Positions 12,578 to 25,129 of a stretch of DNA of 41,855 nt are shown here, one piece after another. The notes under the pieces are model-generated. The model made no database searches. It was not told where the DNA came from and saw only the letters and a program-made list of their open reading frames with translations. Both the position numbers and the translations under genes were made by a program. How positions within the stretch are numbered: the stretch's first letter is position 1; each line of letters starts with the position of its first letter. Source of the stretch: Saccoglossus kowalevskii (Eukaryota > Hemichordata > Enteropneusta > Harrimaniidae); contig NW_003150782.1 in NCBI RefSeq assembly GCF_000003605.2, positions 3,784-45,638 on the forward strand, read 5' to 3'.

Positions 12578-14506
12578 GTTCATTCAGCATTGTAAATCAG
12601 TCTGCTCTATCCTTCTAACACGTGATATTAGACTTTATTTTTGTATTTTTGATTGATTTTACAATTTTATATGCAAGCTTGATTATAATTATCGTTAACG
12701 AAAAAAACACGTTTGGTCCAGCTTTGACGTTTGCAGCGTTTCCAAATAGCATGGGAAGTTGTGTTGGCGATCACTGAGAAAAGAAACGTATACATTCTCT
12801 GATTAATCATATTATTTGGTATATACGAAGACACACTATCTGACACGAGTACAAATGATTCAATAAATCCATTGTTAATTTAAAGGAAGATATGTCTACG
12901 CGATTGGGAAATTATTAAGCTGTTTAAATAATAATATTTGGCTTATTGATTACTTGATTGACACAATTTGTTAATTGTCAACTAAGTTACAAATACTAAG
13001 TGCAAATAGAGGAATATAAATAATGCAGTAATGTAGCCTAAAATACCGTTCTCGACATTGTAAACATTGTATACAAATACATGATCAATCAAACGACTTA
13101 GATTTAAATCATAGAAGCAGAAATGGGATAATTTATGTATTTGTAACATACTATAAAACATGATAGTCAATGAATTAAACCTAAACAGTCATTCATGCAC
13201 ACGACATGTTAACACCTTTATTTCGTTATGAATTTGTAAAGACTGGTTGATTAATTGAATAAGGTTTTATGGCTGCCAGAATTGAATTATTTGTTGAATA
13301 ATTTGATTCCTACACTTGCTATGTGTTGTAGTCATCCAAGTGTGTTTCATGCATCACGGAGGAGTGGATATTCTACCTGTACTCTTATACTGTGTATATT
13401 CTTAAGACAGTATAAAATTGTACACACTGTTAACCTCACATTGTATACAAATGGAAAAACATCATCATACTTGAAACTGACTAAATTATATGTGATTTTT
13501 TAATGTTTTAACATTATTAACATTTGTATCGATATAGCCAATTCATGAAATTTTGGGCTCTTAAATCTCAAACAAACAAAATCGGTGACCCCAATTTTAT
13601 TTTCGGTATCCTAATGCCATCAACCTATAGTACTGAAATTATATTCCATTTGCTCTTTCTTATCATTTTGTTTTAATTATTTGAAGTTCCATCGAAAAAA
13701 ATGCATTGAGTGGGAGCGATATCATCAATATAAAGCCGCATCCATTTCCGGTTAACACATCCTCGGGAATCGATCTCAATTGAAAGGTATCTAGAGGCTA
13801 ACAAGAATGCATCAATGGGATCAAAGGTGGTTCAATATCTACGTTTGAATGAAGTAATATCAGTGTTGATATGCGCAGATTGAATTATCTGGAATAATGT
13901 CGTTCAGCGCTCACTCACCAATGTTAAGGACACAGAGGAAAATACAAAAAAAAGTAAAATTTAGAATTAAATTAAATTAAATGAGTATTTAATAAATAAT
14001 AATAACAATTGCATCATGTATCACTTGCTTTTATTGTTTGTGGATGCTAGAATACAAATCTATAAAAAGATGACTTACTGGCTTAATGCTGATGTAGGCA
14101 GTTAGATCGTCTTTAGTCTTCACGAGCAATACGTTGAATATACATGCGTTAAGTAAAGATGTGTTTTAGTTAATAATGCGTGTCAGATCCTATACAACAG
14201 TACCAGGGAAAACAATGAGGGTTCCCAATCCGAAGCCACTAAAAAAACGTGGTACCGCCTCTACGAAGAGAAATACACTCGTACATAGTTATTATTTGGT
14301 CAGTTACGCGATTTATTTATTTGAGCTTCCCTGAGAATGTGCCATAAACAAAAAACACGTTTTCAGAGTTGTAATTGAATACAATATTTTAAGTTTCAAG
14401 ATCGGAACCAAAAGTTTAACCCGAGTAACCATAGTTTCTTATCAATAAAACCGAGTCAATATTGCAGCATAAAAATATGGATTATGCAATAGAATTACGA
14501 ATAATA
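12578..14506. other. AT-rich spacer, no recognised gene
   Basis: No recognisable exon or repeat family. Short unrecognised open frames include 13255-13503 on the plus strand (82 codons, non-ATG start) and 12982-13170 on the minus strand (62 codons). Confidence 0.55.
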
Positions 14507-14508
14507 AT

Positions 14509-14590
<82 letters not shown>
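14507..14590. repeat. (ATTT)n microsatellite, 21 units
   Basis: An uninterrupted ATTT tetranucleotide run of about 84 bp. The perfect phase suggests recent or ongoing slippage, and the length is likely polymorphic. Confidence 0.97.
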
Positions 14591-14593
<3 letters not shown>

Positions 14594-15317
14594 GAACATG
14601 TAGCCTAAACGTTCTGATCTCAATGAGTTACAATGCTTTCATGTCTTCCGATGAGTTACGTACTGTTAGTTACTATCATGAGTGCAACTTTAGAACTTCG
14701 AGACATTGGGATTCCAATCTTTGTTGAATTATTTTTCTAAACTTGTAGTATCAATGACGCCAATACACCGATACTTTGAGTCTTCCTTCAAAGTGAATTC
14801 ACATGAGTATTGGACAAAAATGAAACCTGGTGACCGTTTAATTAACTTCCTGCCATCAGGGTGAGAAACTAATGTTTAAGACACGAGGTAACTGAATCCA
14901 TTAGTCTCGCTGATAAACAGGTGATGACGTAAAAAACTACTTTCATGGTTTATACAAATGAGCAGATATGGCCAGCAATTGATTTGTTTTGCTGACGTTC
15001 GGTAGTAACAATGATTAGATATCACAACTGCGGATGTCAATATTTTACAGAGTAAAATTTATGCCATAAGTGAAATGGACAGATTGAATAAAAAAGTAAA
15101 AGAAAAACAAGAATAGAGCAAGGTAACCTAGTTCTTAATTGCCGCGTTGTATGTGACGTCACTGATTCCCAAAACGCCCACCATGGTAAAAAGAGCTGCT
15201 ATATGCCTTGAGTCAAGATTGCCACCGTCTCGAATCTTTCCTCATTTAAAATTATGTCATGGAAACTGGCAATAAAGACAACTGTCTGAGACCTGACATT
15301 TAATATATTCGTCACTT
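14591..15317. other. AT-rich spacer, no recognised gene
   Basis: Nothing recognisable. A minus-strand open frame at 15199-15390 overlaps the next inverted-repeat copy and is not considered a gene. Confidence 0.55.
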
Positions 15318-15420
15318 GAAAGGCCGACGGTCTTTGTGCAGTTCCAATTATGTGTGAAAACATGTATATTAAACGCGTTGTATACGTCACTCTAAGACTC
15401 CTATCAAGAAAACTTGTTAA
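15318..15420 (+). mobile_element. TTAA-family element, eroded copy E
   Basis: It aligns with copy A (15564-15696) in order: AAAGGCCGACGGTC against AAAGTGCGATGGTC, then GTTCCAATTATGTG against GTTCGAATTTCATG, then the shared core CGCGTTGTATACGTC at about 15374-15388. The right terminus has lost the hairpin and the CCCTTTAA end. It lies 144 bp upstream of copy A in the same orientation. Confidence 0.6.
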
Positions 15421-15563
15421 CTATGATGACTAATACTCATACATTGTCACAATGAAATTTAAATATCCGTTCGTCCATCCGTAGTAGATCGAACGGCCTT
15501 TGACTTAGAGACAGACAGCACAGTTATTAACCGCAAATAGGCGAGCAAAATCAGGGAGGCACA

Positions 15564-15696
15564 TTAAAGTGCGATGGTCGTCGCGCAGCGCGTGTTCGAA
15601 TTTCATGTAAATAAACAATGTATTTTACACGCGTTGTATACGTCGCTATGAGTTCCATATCGAACAGGACGCGGCACGACGACTGCCGCCCTTTAA
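15564..15696 (+). mobile_element. TTAA-flanked inverted-repeat element, copy A
   Basis: A short element bounded by TTAA at 15564-15567 and 15693-15696. The termini are inverted repeats: 21 of 27 positions match between the left end and the complement of the right end, around the shared GTCGTCG. Near the right end, GCGGCA (15671-15676), loop CGACGAC and TGCCGC (15684-15689) form a perfect hairpin. There is no coding capacity. It is nearly identical to the copy at 38648-38779, which indicates recent activity or exchange. The mobilising transposase family is unknown. Confidence 0.75.
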
Positions 15697-18600
15697 TTTC
15701 AGCAACACAAATGGAATGCTTGTTACTATATTTCTCATGTTCTCAACTTGTAATTTGTTATTTAATATTTCACTAATATCATCAAAACATTACTGACTAT
15801 GTGTTGTTGTAATTATGTCGTATGGCAAAACTACAAGTAAATAATTACTCCTATGCGCTGTGCAACAACCACGTTCTACAGTGGTACACTGGAATTACAC
15901 ATAGTACTCATGTGACCTGATATAGGTCAATGGAACTTAAATGAAACATGTCAACCATAAATTAAATCAAATACAATTATAGAATCAATTAAATGATACC
16001 GTTGTGCTTGTTTATTGACTTCCATTGAAACTGATATTTTCTTGCGGAAAATATAGTCCTTCCGTGCGATTAATGTGATTAATTGGAGAGTGTAAGTTTT
16101 TATATAATATACTTGGTGTTCTGTATTTCATAAGACGACAGCTACGAATAATTATTAGCTTTGTTAAAACATTCTTTAAATCGAGAATTCTTGATTTTTT
16201 GCCAGTTAAGATGACGTGATATAAGACGCAAAATAATTATAAAATAGTAATTAGAAAATTGGTTCTAGTTGTTGTTGTTGATCTATGATTTTTTCACTGG
16301 TGCGTCAAATCAAATCATAAAAAAGCTATGATTGGTCGGATTCAGTCAAGAAAACCGTGAAACGTGTTGACAAATTTACTGTGATTCAGATATTGTTTTA
16401 TCTGCGTTTGGTTTCTAACTATGACAACAAACTATAGACATGCGACCGACAATCCGTTACAGGCAGCAAATCTGTGATTATTTGTTCGTAGCTAGTAAAC
16501 GCAGCGTAACCAAAGTTCTGTGCAATTTACAGGTCATTCGCGTGACACTGTTAAAAAACAATGTTTTCAATTATTAGTTAGAATCGTCAAAAATGCACGA
16601 TTGTAAAATTGGTCGTCAGATAATTCTTTGGAAAACAATTCGTACGACGTATGCACTACCATATACACCTGTATTTAAGCTTTCAGAACATTTATAGGTT
16701 GTTAGTGTGCTTAGTAACCTTTAGGGATATCTGAATCACAGTTCAATATTTGCCACTTTTTAAATAGGATATTAGGTCACCAAAATACGGAAACAAGATG
16801 TACATGGGTTATTTGATCGTGGGTGGCAGCATCATAGTCACAATGTATTGTTCATTCAAAAGCATATCTTTCACTGCTCTGACACAATAACAGGAAACTA
16901 CTTGGTCGATTTGATTTTGGAATTTGGCATACTTGTTGGTGCTGATCAGTTTGCTCTGTCAGTGGAATTTAATGACAATTTTAAGGAATCTTCCTCATCT
17001 ATTCAGTCAGGTCAATCAGACCTAAATTTTGATGTACAGGAACAGATGTATCCATCCTATTTTATTAAAATGGAGACGCTTTGTAATAATTACTGTCATT
17101 AATTAAGTTATAATTATAATTAAGTACAATTGTATTATACATACTCATTGACACGTACTAGGATCAATATATATTTCAGTGAGTTTGAAACCACCATCTT
17201 TCAAATATGCGAATAAGAAACTACTAGAAATCATTATGTATTATTGCATGGAGGGTATTGCTATACTTTCATGACGTAGCTGTTGCTGCATTATAGCATA
17301 TAGAACGCTTTGGGGTCAATTTAGTTATAATTTTAAATTCAATTTTTTCCAATTCAGTGGCCAGACGATTGTTTATTGGGGGTGTGGCTATGCTATAAAA
17401 TGTATTTATCACTTGCACATTGTTTGTTTATAGAATCTCTCATAGTTTATTTACAAGCTTATAACACTAATCCCCAGAAACATCACTGTGTATAGCAACC
17501 AAGTTCGGGTTGGTCGATAGAGCACGGCCCCACGCTATGCATGCATTTGCGGCTATTAAGGAACGTGTTCCGAGGATACGAACGATGTGGCATTGACAAC
17601 TCATATGAATTGTGCTTATTTTACAACAGCTTTCGTCGGTAATTCAGATTTTGCCGCATCATATATTTGCCATCCTCGTTTATTAGTATATGCAAGCGCG
17701 CTTTTTGTGCTGCGTTCTTGCTATCTACTGCAAACAATAAAACTAGAACCACGTGAAGTATCACATAATTTATTGACGTGTCTCATAATCTATCAAATTG
17801 ATTTGATTTTCTCGAGGCCCTATGCGATGCGAGAATGGTATTACTGCTAAGAGCCGCTACTCTGTTTGTAGTTAAAACAGTGAAAACTTCTCCAACAATT
17901 AATTATAATCATCTCACATTTCATTCCAATTGACAGAATCATCAAAACTAAATGGGGACATTGACAATAATTTCACTTATAAAAGCTCTGATGTAAATTT
18001 AAATAAATAATTAATTTTATTTCATCAGAATGCACATAAATAAGTGGCAAATTGATACAAGCTAGTACTTCTGTGTTTTGAGTGATGTTTTTCTTTGGGG
18101 AGGCCTGTGTGTAAAGTAGGTTATAAATGTTGATGGATTTAACATGTGAAAACAATTTTAGTTGTTGTGTTTTTGTATGATATACTGTGCCAATAGTCAT
18201 ATCGATTACAGTATAATCCTTGTTTTTGTTCCCTGTTTCCATATTGGAACAAAATGTTACCATCGCAATTTTAGTTTCACTTGCGTCGATAGAACAGCCT
18301 GGACATTCAGTTTCAATAAATTATTTTTCTTATATACTAACCACAAAATTTGTTGATTCATTTGTGTTGTTTACCCTTTTTTCTAAGGTCTGTATTTAAA
18401 CCTGTCTGGTTTTGGTACAAGACGGATTTTTATGTAATGTGTTACTTTATATCTTGGCTTTATAAAATCATATGGTAAATGGTAGTTATTAATGAGATAA
18501 CAGAGAACTCTTTATTCAAAAAAATCACCATAGCCACCCCAATACATTACAAACTAAACTAGTGAATACTTTAGTCATGTGCCAGATTTAAATAAAATCC

Positions 18601-21600
18601 AGCCACGAATTTCTGAAATTTGGTTCCACAATACTTGATTTTAGAGCATTCATAATTAAACAGCATTCATTGTGTACATTTGAAAATGTTAAAAAATGGC
18701 CTATTGATACATGTATTGACATTTAGAAATTAGTTTCAAGTCCAATGACAGTTTTCATTTTTTTCTTTATACATTTATAGTAACTCAATGTTTGTATATG
18801 CGACATGACATTCCATGTACAAGTAAAGTTTGAATGTCAATGCACGCCATTGGTATTCAGAAGATTAGCATTCATTAAAAGAAATCAGTCGGCTAAGACC
18901 AATGCGTGTATAATATCGGAACAAAATATGTTTATGCATAAACGAGATTGTATTTTAGAAAGATAGTGAGCCTGCCTTCTTGCATGTATGTGAACATGCG
19001 TATTATGAATTATGAACTCGATTCATTTTTCAGGTCAATCGTGTATAGTTTTTATATAGTTCTCTCAAACACATAAAAATAACGCTCCTATGATATTGTA
19101 AGATCCTTCTCACTAATTTTGCAAAATCAGGTCAAAATATTCCATAATTTGCGCATCTGTGATTGTAAATTTAAAATTGTCCCTCTTCGTGTGATATTGA
19201 TCATATCATTATAATTGTATCATATACTCAACTGGAATAAAATGTCAAGCAAATTTTGTATACATAGAAGTACTCATTTTGTAAAACATTATCATGCAAT
19301 TGCTTGTATGTGAGATTCACAAATAAGGTAATGCCAATCAGTCATTTACAATGAAATCAGATTGCCTCAGTTTATATGCATATTATATACTGAGAACAAC
19401 ATTCAATGCATTTGCAATAGAGTCAACCTGCATTGCTTCTAATATCATATCTAACATTGATCATAAGGCTTTTAAAATATGTTATGACAAAATAATCATT
19501 GATCATGTTACTTAACCAAGCAGCGTATTGGCTGATATAGCACTGCTGTTTTAGATGCTTAATGAGAATGGATATCAATTTAATCAGTCAAGGTAACACA
19601 AAAATAATCGTTAAAATTTAAATTAATCAGTCTCGTAGAGGAAATAATCAAATGAATTTGGTCTCTCCAAAATATCAAAACAATCGGATTGGTGGTTTTT
19701 CAAAAAGACATCAACAATCTTGATGTGGATGCCGATAACCAACAACAGTAATGTGACTAGCACTGCTCGATGTTTTAGACAGCGGAACTAACACCATTAG
19801 AACAAATGTAATAAATGTATACATGTATATTAAACGTCGTATAGTTTATTACAGGGATTAAGTTGTCTTATTGTGCAGTTGTTCAATAAGTGATGTTCAC
19901 TCTAAACAGATAAATATCGTAATAATAGAATAGTTACATATAAATTCTAGATTGGTTTTAATAATATAATTATTATGAATGATATAGACACTATTTAAAT
20001 AAACAGATATATATAGAGGTCAATGTGTTACCTAAACAAACCTGTTCATCTACCAGGAAATAACATACCACTATTATTAAGACTCTACTGCTGAGTGTTA
20101 TGGGGAACGATGTTGTCAACTGCCACGAGAAGTGGCAATAGATATAGATATAGTATAATATGTATTGTAATCTTTCATATTCTAATACTCCTCAGTTCTC
20201 GCAAATCGCGCATGTTCGGTGGACCACGTATGTTATGTGTACCATACCGACTGTTGAGTTTGGATAACGAAAAGGAAAATGTTGAAAGAGCAAATACGTA
20301 CAGTTTTGGCAAACTTGATTACTGTATTATTGTCAATACTGTGTGACGCTGACAAGCTTTCGACCACTTTATGCACTGGTAACATAACACAAACAAAGCG
20401 CACAATTTAAACAAATAAAATAGAGCCAACTCCAAAAAACATAACATCCCTTCGAGAAATAATTCAACCCATAGTTTGAAACTCATTCAGTTTCTGTACT
20501 TGCGCCGGTTATCTATAGCGTATTTGTACGAGCTGCAATTTTCAAGTTGTAATGATCCAGCTCGGCCCATGATTCGCACATACGAATGAATGTTGAAACA
20601 TCTTATTTTGCCTGACATCCTACCATAGCAACCACGCCCACATAACTACGCAACTATACTTAGAGTGGCGTGTTTGTGAAGCTAAGAATAAGCTGACTGA
20701 AAGAATATAATTAATAAATCATCAGGCTATAATTATTATTAGTTTCCGCCGTTTTTGTCTTCTAGCCTAGACTTAAAATGTATTTTGTGTGTTCGTGTAT
20801 AATAGTGAAGAATTTATCAAATCTTAAGAGCTAATAGTTTTGCCATAAAGTTCAGAAGAAAGTGAAGACTGCGATTTTTTAAACGATCTTCATTTTCAGA
20901 ACAACAGTGTATTTTTACTTCAAATTTTGTACACGTGTACCTCTATCGGAGTATATCTTTGAAGAGAGTATTCCATCTAAAATAGGCACATTTAATGGTT
21001 TTAAGCCATTATATTGCCATGTAATAGTACATAAAGAATGTAAGTATTTGTTATGAGTTATGTGGTTGATTTTTGAGGGGCATTTTTAGTTGTCATCGAA
21101 ATTTGAAAATTCAAGGTATCACTTGAAAATGCCATCGTATCATCATTGGCCAGAGTGTCGGTGTCGTTTGGTCTGTGTGCCGATGTTATTGATTCTTATC
21201 ATTAAAACCGGTTATAAATACTCTAGATAAATATCTAGATAAATGTCTTTATTTGGTAGCAGAATTAAATATCAAAGTAATCTTTAAGCGTCGTGTACTG
21301 CATACAAATCTAAGTTTTTGGTTATCAGCACTAAATATAAGTTATCCGATTTCAATAAAGTTGACAAAAAAGGACAAAATTGTATGGGTTGTACAATATA
21401 AATATTTACGAATAACCTACTTGAACTTGCAGTACAACTTTGCATATTGACAATTCATTTAAGATTTGTATTTTAAAAAAATTTGTCAATTCACAAAAGG
21501 AGTATCAAAAACTATACAAATAAGTGTGCAATTAGGCATCTCCTTGAAATCGCAGTAAATTGCACAAAGTAGTCTTGAAAACCCATACAAAGTAAACTCA

Positions 21601-21997
21601 TGTATTCGTTCATTCGTTCTCACGGTTACACGAATAATCGCATGCTCCCTAATTTACCGAATGGACTATTCAGTTACTATTCAGGTCATATATTAAAATG
21701 GTTATGACGGCCAAAATTACTCCTATTTATTTCGCTAGAAACTAACTATTGATCTAGGAAACTGATTGGAGAATTTTGACGTTGGATTAATCTGACCCCC
21801 AAAAAACCACTGTCTACTGATGTATGAACAGTAAACACGTCTTCTGTAGTTTTATGTTTTTGTTATTAATTTAAAATCAACATAAATAAGAATTCTCCGG
21901 AACCAGAGTCCAAGTTACGCAATAGATCATGTTTGTCACGTTTCGGAATTATAGCGGGAAACTATCATCACATGATACGAAACAATCAATGGATTAC
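15697..21997. other. AT-rich spacer, no recognised gene
   Basis: Six kilobases with no exon I can support. Two nearby frames at 16798-17102 deserve a note. A 30-codon frame from ATG at 16798 encodes a hydrophobic segment (MYMGYLIVGGSIIVTMYC and on). An overlapping frame at 16848-17102 is acidic and serine-rich in its second half. Neither resembles a family I know. Other frames, such as 17587-17850 and 20095-20346, are also unrecognised. Confidence 0.5.
21222..21245. repeat. 12-bp tandem duplication
   Basis: TCTAGATAAATA at 21222-21233 is followed directly by TCTAGATAAATG at 21234-21245. Confidence 0.8.
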
Positions 21998-22300
21998 TTA
22001 AAGGGCAATAGTCGTCGCGCCACGCATGCGCGAAATATATGGGTCACATATAAACAAAGATGGCGAGTTTGATTGTTGCGCAGATCAACGAGTACAAACT
22101 GAGACGTTACCAATCTTTAGTTAAATATTTGTTAGGTGTCTGGAAGGTATCGAAGGAGTCATTGGCGGAAATTAGTCCAAGTCGCACCCAGGTTAAATCT
22201 CATACTTGTGATTACCATTACGCATTGGATTGTGGGAAATTCAATGTTTATCAACACAAATATCGCACATGCGTAGTGCGACGACCACCGCCCTTTATTA
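21998..22300 (+). mobile_element. TTAA-family element, long copy B with unique interior
   Basis: The left terminus TTAAAGGGCAATAGTCGTCG (21998 on) and the right terminus ending CGACGACCACCGCCCTTTAT (to about 22297) are inverted repeats matching at about 26 of 32 positions. They are the same ends as in copies A and C. The stretch ATAAACAAAG near the left end matches the ATAAACAATG of copy A. The middle, roughly 22060-22270, has no counterpart in the other copies and contains an open frame. Confidence 0.72.
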
Positions 22301-22314
22301 TAGAGGTTGGTTAG
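22060..22314 (+). CDS. Open frame inside inverted-repeat element B (unknown)
   Basis: 84 codons from ATG in good Kozak context (ACAAAGATGGCG). It begins MASLIVAQINEYKLRRYQSL and has three cysteines toward the C-terminus. It almost fills the element and runs 14 bp past the right terminus, so its last residues are encoded by the inverted repeat and flank. I recognise no domain. It could be a captured exon, a degenerate accessory frame or chance. AAGATGGCG also matches the YY1 core motif, so the ATG context may be regulatory rather than translational. Confidence 0.25.
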   Translation: MASLIVAQINEYKLRRYQSLVKYLLGVWKVSKESLAEISPSRTQVKSHTCDYHYALDCGKFNVYQHKYRTCVVRRPPPFIIEVG

Positions 22315-24294
22315 TATTAGCTTGAGACCAGTTCAGTTAGGTTACGTTGGTGATATTGTCGTGCCTTTTCACAATGTTTAACGTCTGATTTTGTGAGTGA
22401 CGCAACTAGACACGGGGTCTATTTCTTCATTTAGTTTTAATACAGTACAGTCTTTAGTATTTACTGGTAGCTTTCATTTTTATAGCAGCGATTGTTTATT
22501 ATCTTGAACAATTCAGGCTGTTTTCCCAAATAGGCTATATGTATATATTCGTAAAACACAATTAGTACCCGGAGGGACACAGTTGCGATCAAATATGCTT
22601 GTTACCGTCAGAATTAAGAGGTAGTAAAACTAGTTACAAATAAGTTGCCGCTCGAGTTTATTTTCTTGGTTATGCAAATTATTAATTTTTATTGTTTTAA
22701 ATGGTTGCCTTATTATAGGAAAATAGTATATTCACACAATACAATGAAAAAATAACGTAACTATATATACTATAATATAATATGAAAAACGGAATTCTCT
22801 AATTCTGTGATGGTTTCGTTCAACCAATAACTTGCACATCATCATTGAAGTTTGTATTTAAAACATTCATTTACAGGCTCTCATACAGTCGAACAAAATT
22901 TATTAGTAATCCTCGAACACAAACCTCATTAAAGTCACTGTATCACCCACTGCCTACGGTTAGTGTGTAGGTTGGGCAGCAATAAACAATCAATATGATC
23001 GTTGGGTTTGTTAAACAATGAGTAACATGCAGGTTTCCGTATCACGAGAAGTGTTTTTCAATCTGCTGATTGGGAAGAAGTGCATCGGAACTTTTATGGT
23101 TTCAGGGACAACCCTAGTCCAACTATACTAGTTTAAACAGTTGGAACGAAGACACAAAGTAACGCAGTTTGCATTATTATAGTGAACATTATTCAATTAA
23201 CTGTTTTGGCCCATTAATAATTATTTATGTTGCCTATATTGCTGACACTTTTGAAAAGAAAGTACACCGAATTACCTTTATATTCAAATTGAGTTTGCTA
23301 AAAAGATAATATTGTACAATTACAAATAGATTATACATTTGCCGCTGATGAATTATAAGATTTTTGGCAAATTGTTTTCAACGTGATAGGCTTTTACTGC
23401 CCTAAAATATGAAATAAAGATATCGGGATGATTAATCCCATGACAACCATTCAAGAGTCTATTCGGCGTATCTGAATAATTTACGATATTTAATCGTGAC
23501 GTAGAAAGGTCTTTGTCGTGGAGCCATGTGAATTAGTAGCTACAATCGTGACGTCTGCAAAACTAATGGGACAAATATATATATATAATTTAACCTTGAA
23601 ATAACCTCTCAACTTGACATTATGTTCATGTAGGACATTCCAACTTTCCTATATGAATTGCATGTATAAAATGAATTAAATGAGTTTTCCTTGAGCAAGT
23701 TCACGTTTTTTCTTTCTGAAAAGGCATTTTAAATACAAGGGAAAGCTAAACGTGTCATTTTGATATAATCACGAATACAAACCACCGAATCTATTTACTA
23801 TAATATTGCAAAATAATGTTGTTATTAATAAAAAAATGTGGCTCCTCCAATGTTAAGTGAAATGCACGTTACCATACACTTAAAAGGTCTGCTGGTGAAA
23901 TAATTTATGTTCTATAAATATGACTAATGTCCCAAGCCATAATTTGATAACTCAACATTGTATCGCATATGCCATTTTCGAAAGAACGTTTTAAAAAAAT
24001 TGACTTGTTTTTTAATCTATTGAATTCACAACCTTTAATTACATATTGTTAACTCAATGTAGTCGATTGAGTATTTACATTACATTATTTATATTTAGTA
24101 CTTATTAGATTATAATTAGATTCTGTTCTAATTAGATATTATTTTCTGTACGACACAAAATGATCAGTATGTTTATAAATATATTCTTGTTACGAAATAT
24201 CATAGAGAACACGCTAATATGTTCGACTTCCGACGGTATTATCAAATGAAGAACTTGATTTTCGATTTAATTTAATGCATTTATGTTGGGGCCG
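22301..24294. other. AT-rich spacer, no recognised gene
   Basis: Nothing recognisable beyond a short AT run near 23577-23588. Confidence 0.55.
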
Positions 24295-24492
24295 GTTATT
24301 TTGCACCATTTCCACTTCGTCCTACGTAGTCGCTCTGCACCAACAAGCCGCTTCGTACTACGAGGTCAGTTTGCATAATACATCTATTTCGTACCATACG
24401 CCCACTTCGTCCCAGACCATTTCATTCACACCACAAGGACAACTTTTCCTGTGTCAGTTCATACCTCAATCACTTTGTCTCGAGTCTGAAAT
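24295..24492 (+). repeat. Degenerate 18-bp-period minisatellite
   Basis: Successive 18-base blocks line up from 24295: GTTATTTTGCACCATTTC, CACTTCGTCCTACGTAGT, CGCTCTGCACCAACAAGC, CGCTTCGTACTACGAGGT, CAGTTTGCATAATACATC, TATTTCGTACCATACGCC, CACTTCGTCCCAGACCAT, TTCATTCACACCACAAGG. The pattern fades over the next one or two units. The consensus is roughly CACTTCGTACYACRAGGT. Because 18 is divisible by three, the array stays open in this frame. It forms the N-terminal half of a 137-codon frame (24275-24688) with a six-residue period; that frame is therefore probably not a gene. Confidence 0.7.
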
Positions 24493-25129
24493 TAATACAG
24501 TGGTATCAAACATCAAATTCCGGTCCATCTCCATGTGTTCAGTTTCGGCTGGGGTGTGGAGTCAGACAGATCAATGTTTTTTTTTTATTTTGTCTCAGTG
24601 TGACGGTATGGTAGTTTTATCTGCTTGGATGTACTCTGAACAAAACCCTATAATGAAAATTCACTTACGCATCATCGGGCATTCATAAAACAGCAGTACA
24701 GAAAATGTTGATAATGCAATCAAATGGTTTAATAAAGCGTTTAAATCAGCATATGTAAATACATTACGTGTTCAAAAACTACTAATTATCTAATTTATTT
24801 CTCATAGAAACTTTCTATTTTCCCAAAAAGTAACCAATACATCACATGATGATGTTTGATAAACTACCTGAGTTGACAACGGCCAAGTGAGACAAGCAGT
24901 GACACGGTCATAGCCATGACCTGTATGTTAAAACAAATTCACTGCCTCTTTTACCAGAGGAAAACAGGCACATACTAGTTTACCAGAGTACAATCGCAAT
25001 TTACATTGTGTCAAAACAGTCTCTTCTCTTCGAATCACCCGAAAGCAAATGTTTTTATTGAGTTTCTTACATTTATGCAACACAAATATATATATATATA
25101 TCATGGTGTTTACGTGGCGTTTGACATCT
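24493..25129. other. Spacer; short TA run at 25086-25101
   Basis: No recognisable gene. The second half of the 137-codon frame (to 24688) shows no known domain. A TA dinucleotide run lies just upstream of the LINE fragment. Confidence 0.55.

Noticed and set aside
17503-17582. GGTCGATAGAGCACGG with a later TTCCGAGGATACG, loosely tRNA- or SINE-like.
   Set aside because: No true B box and no acceptor pairing.
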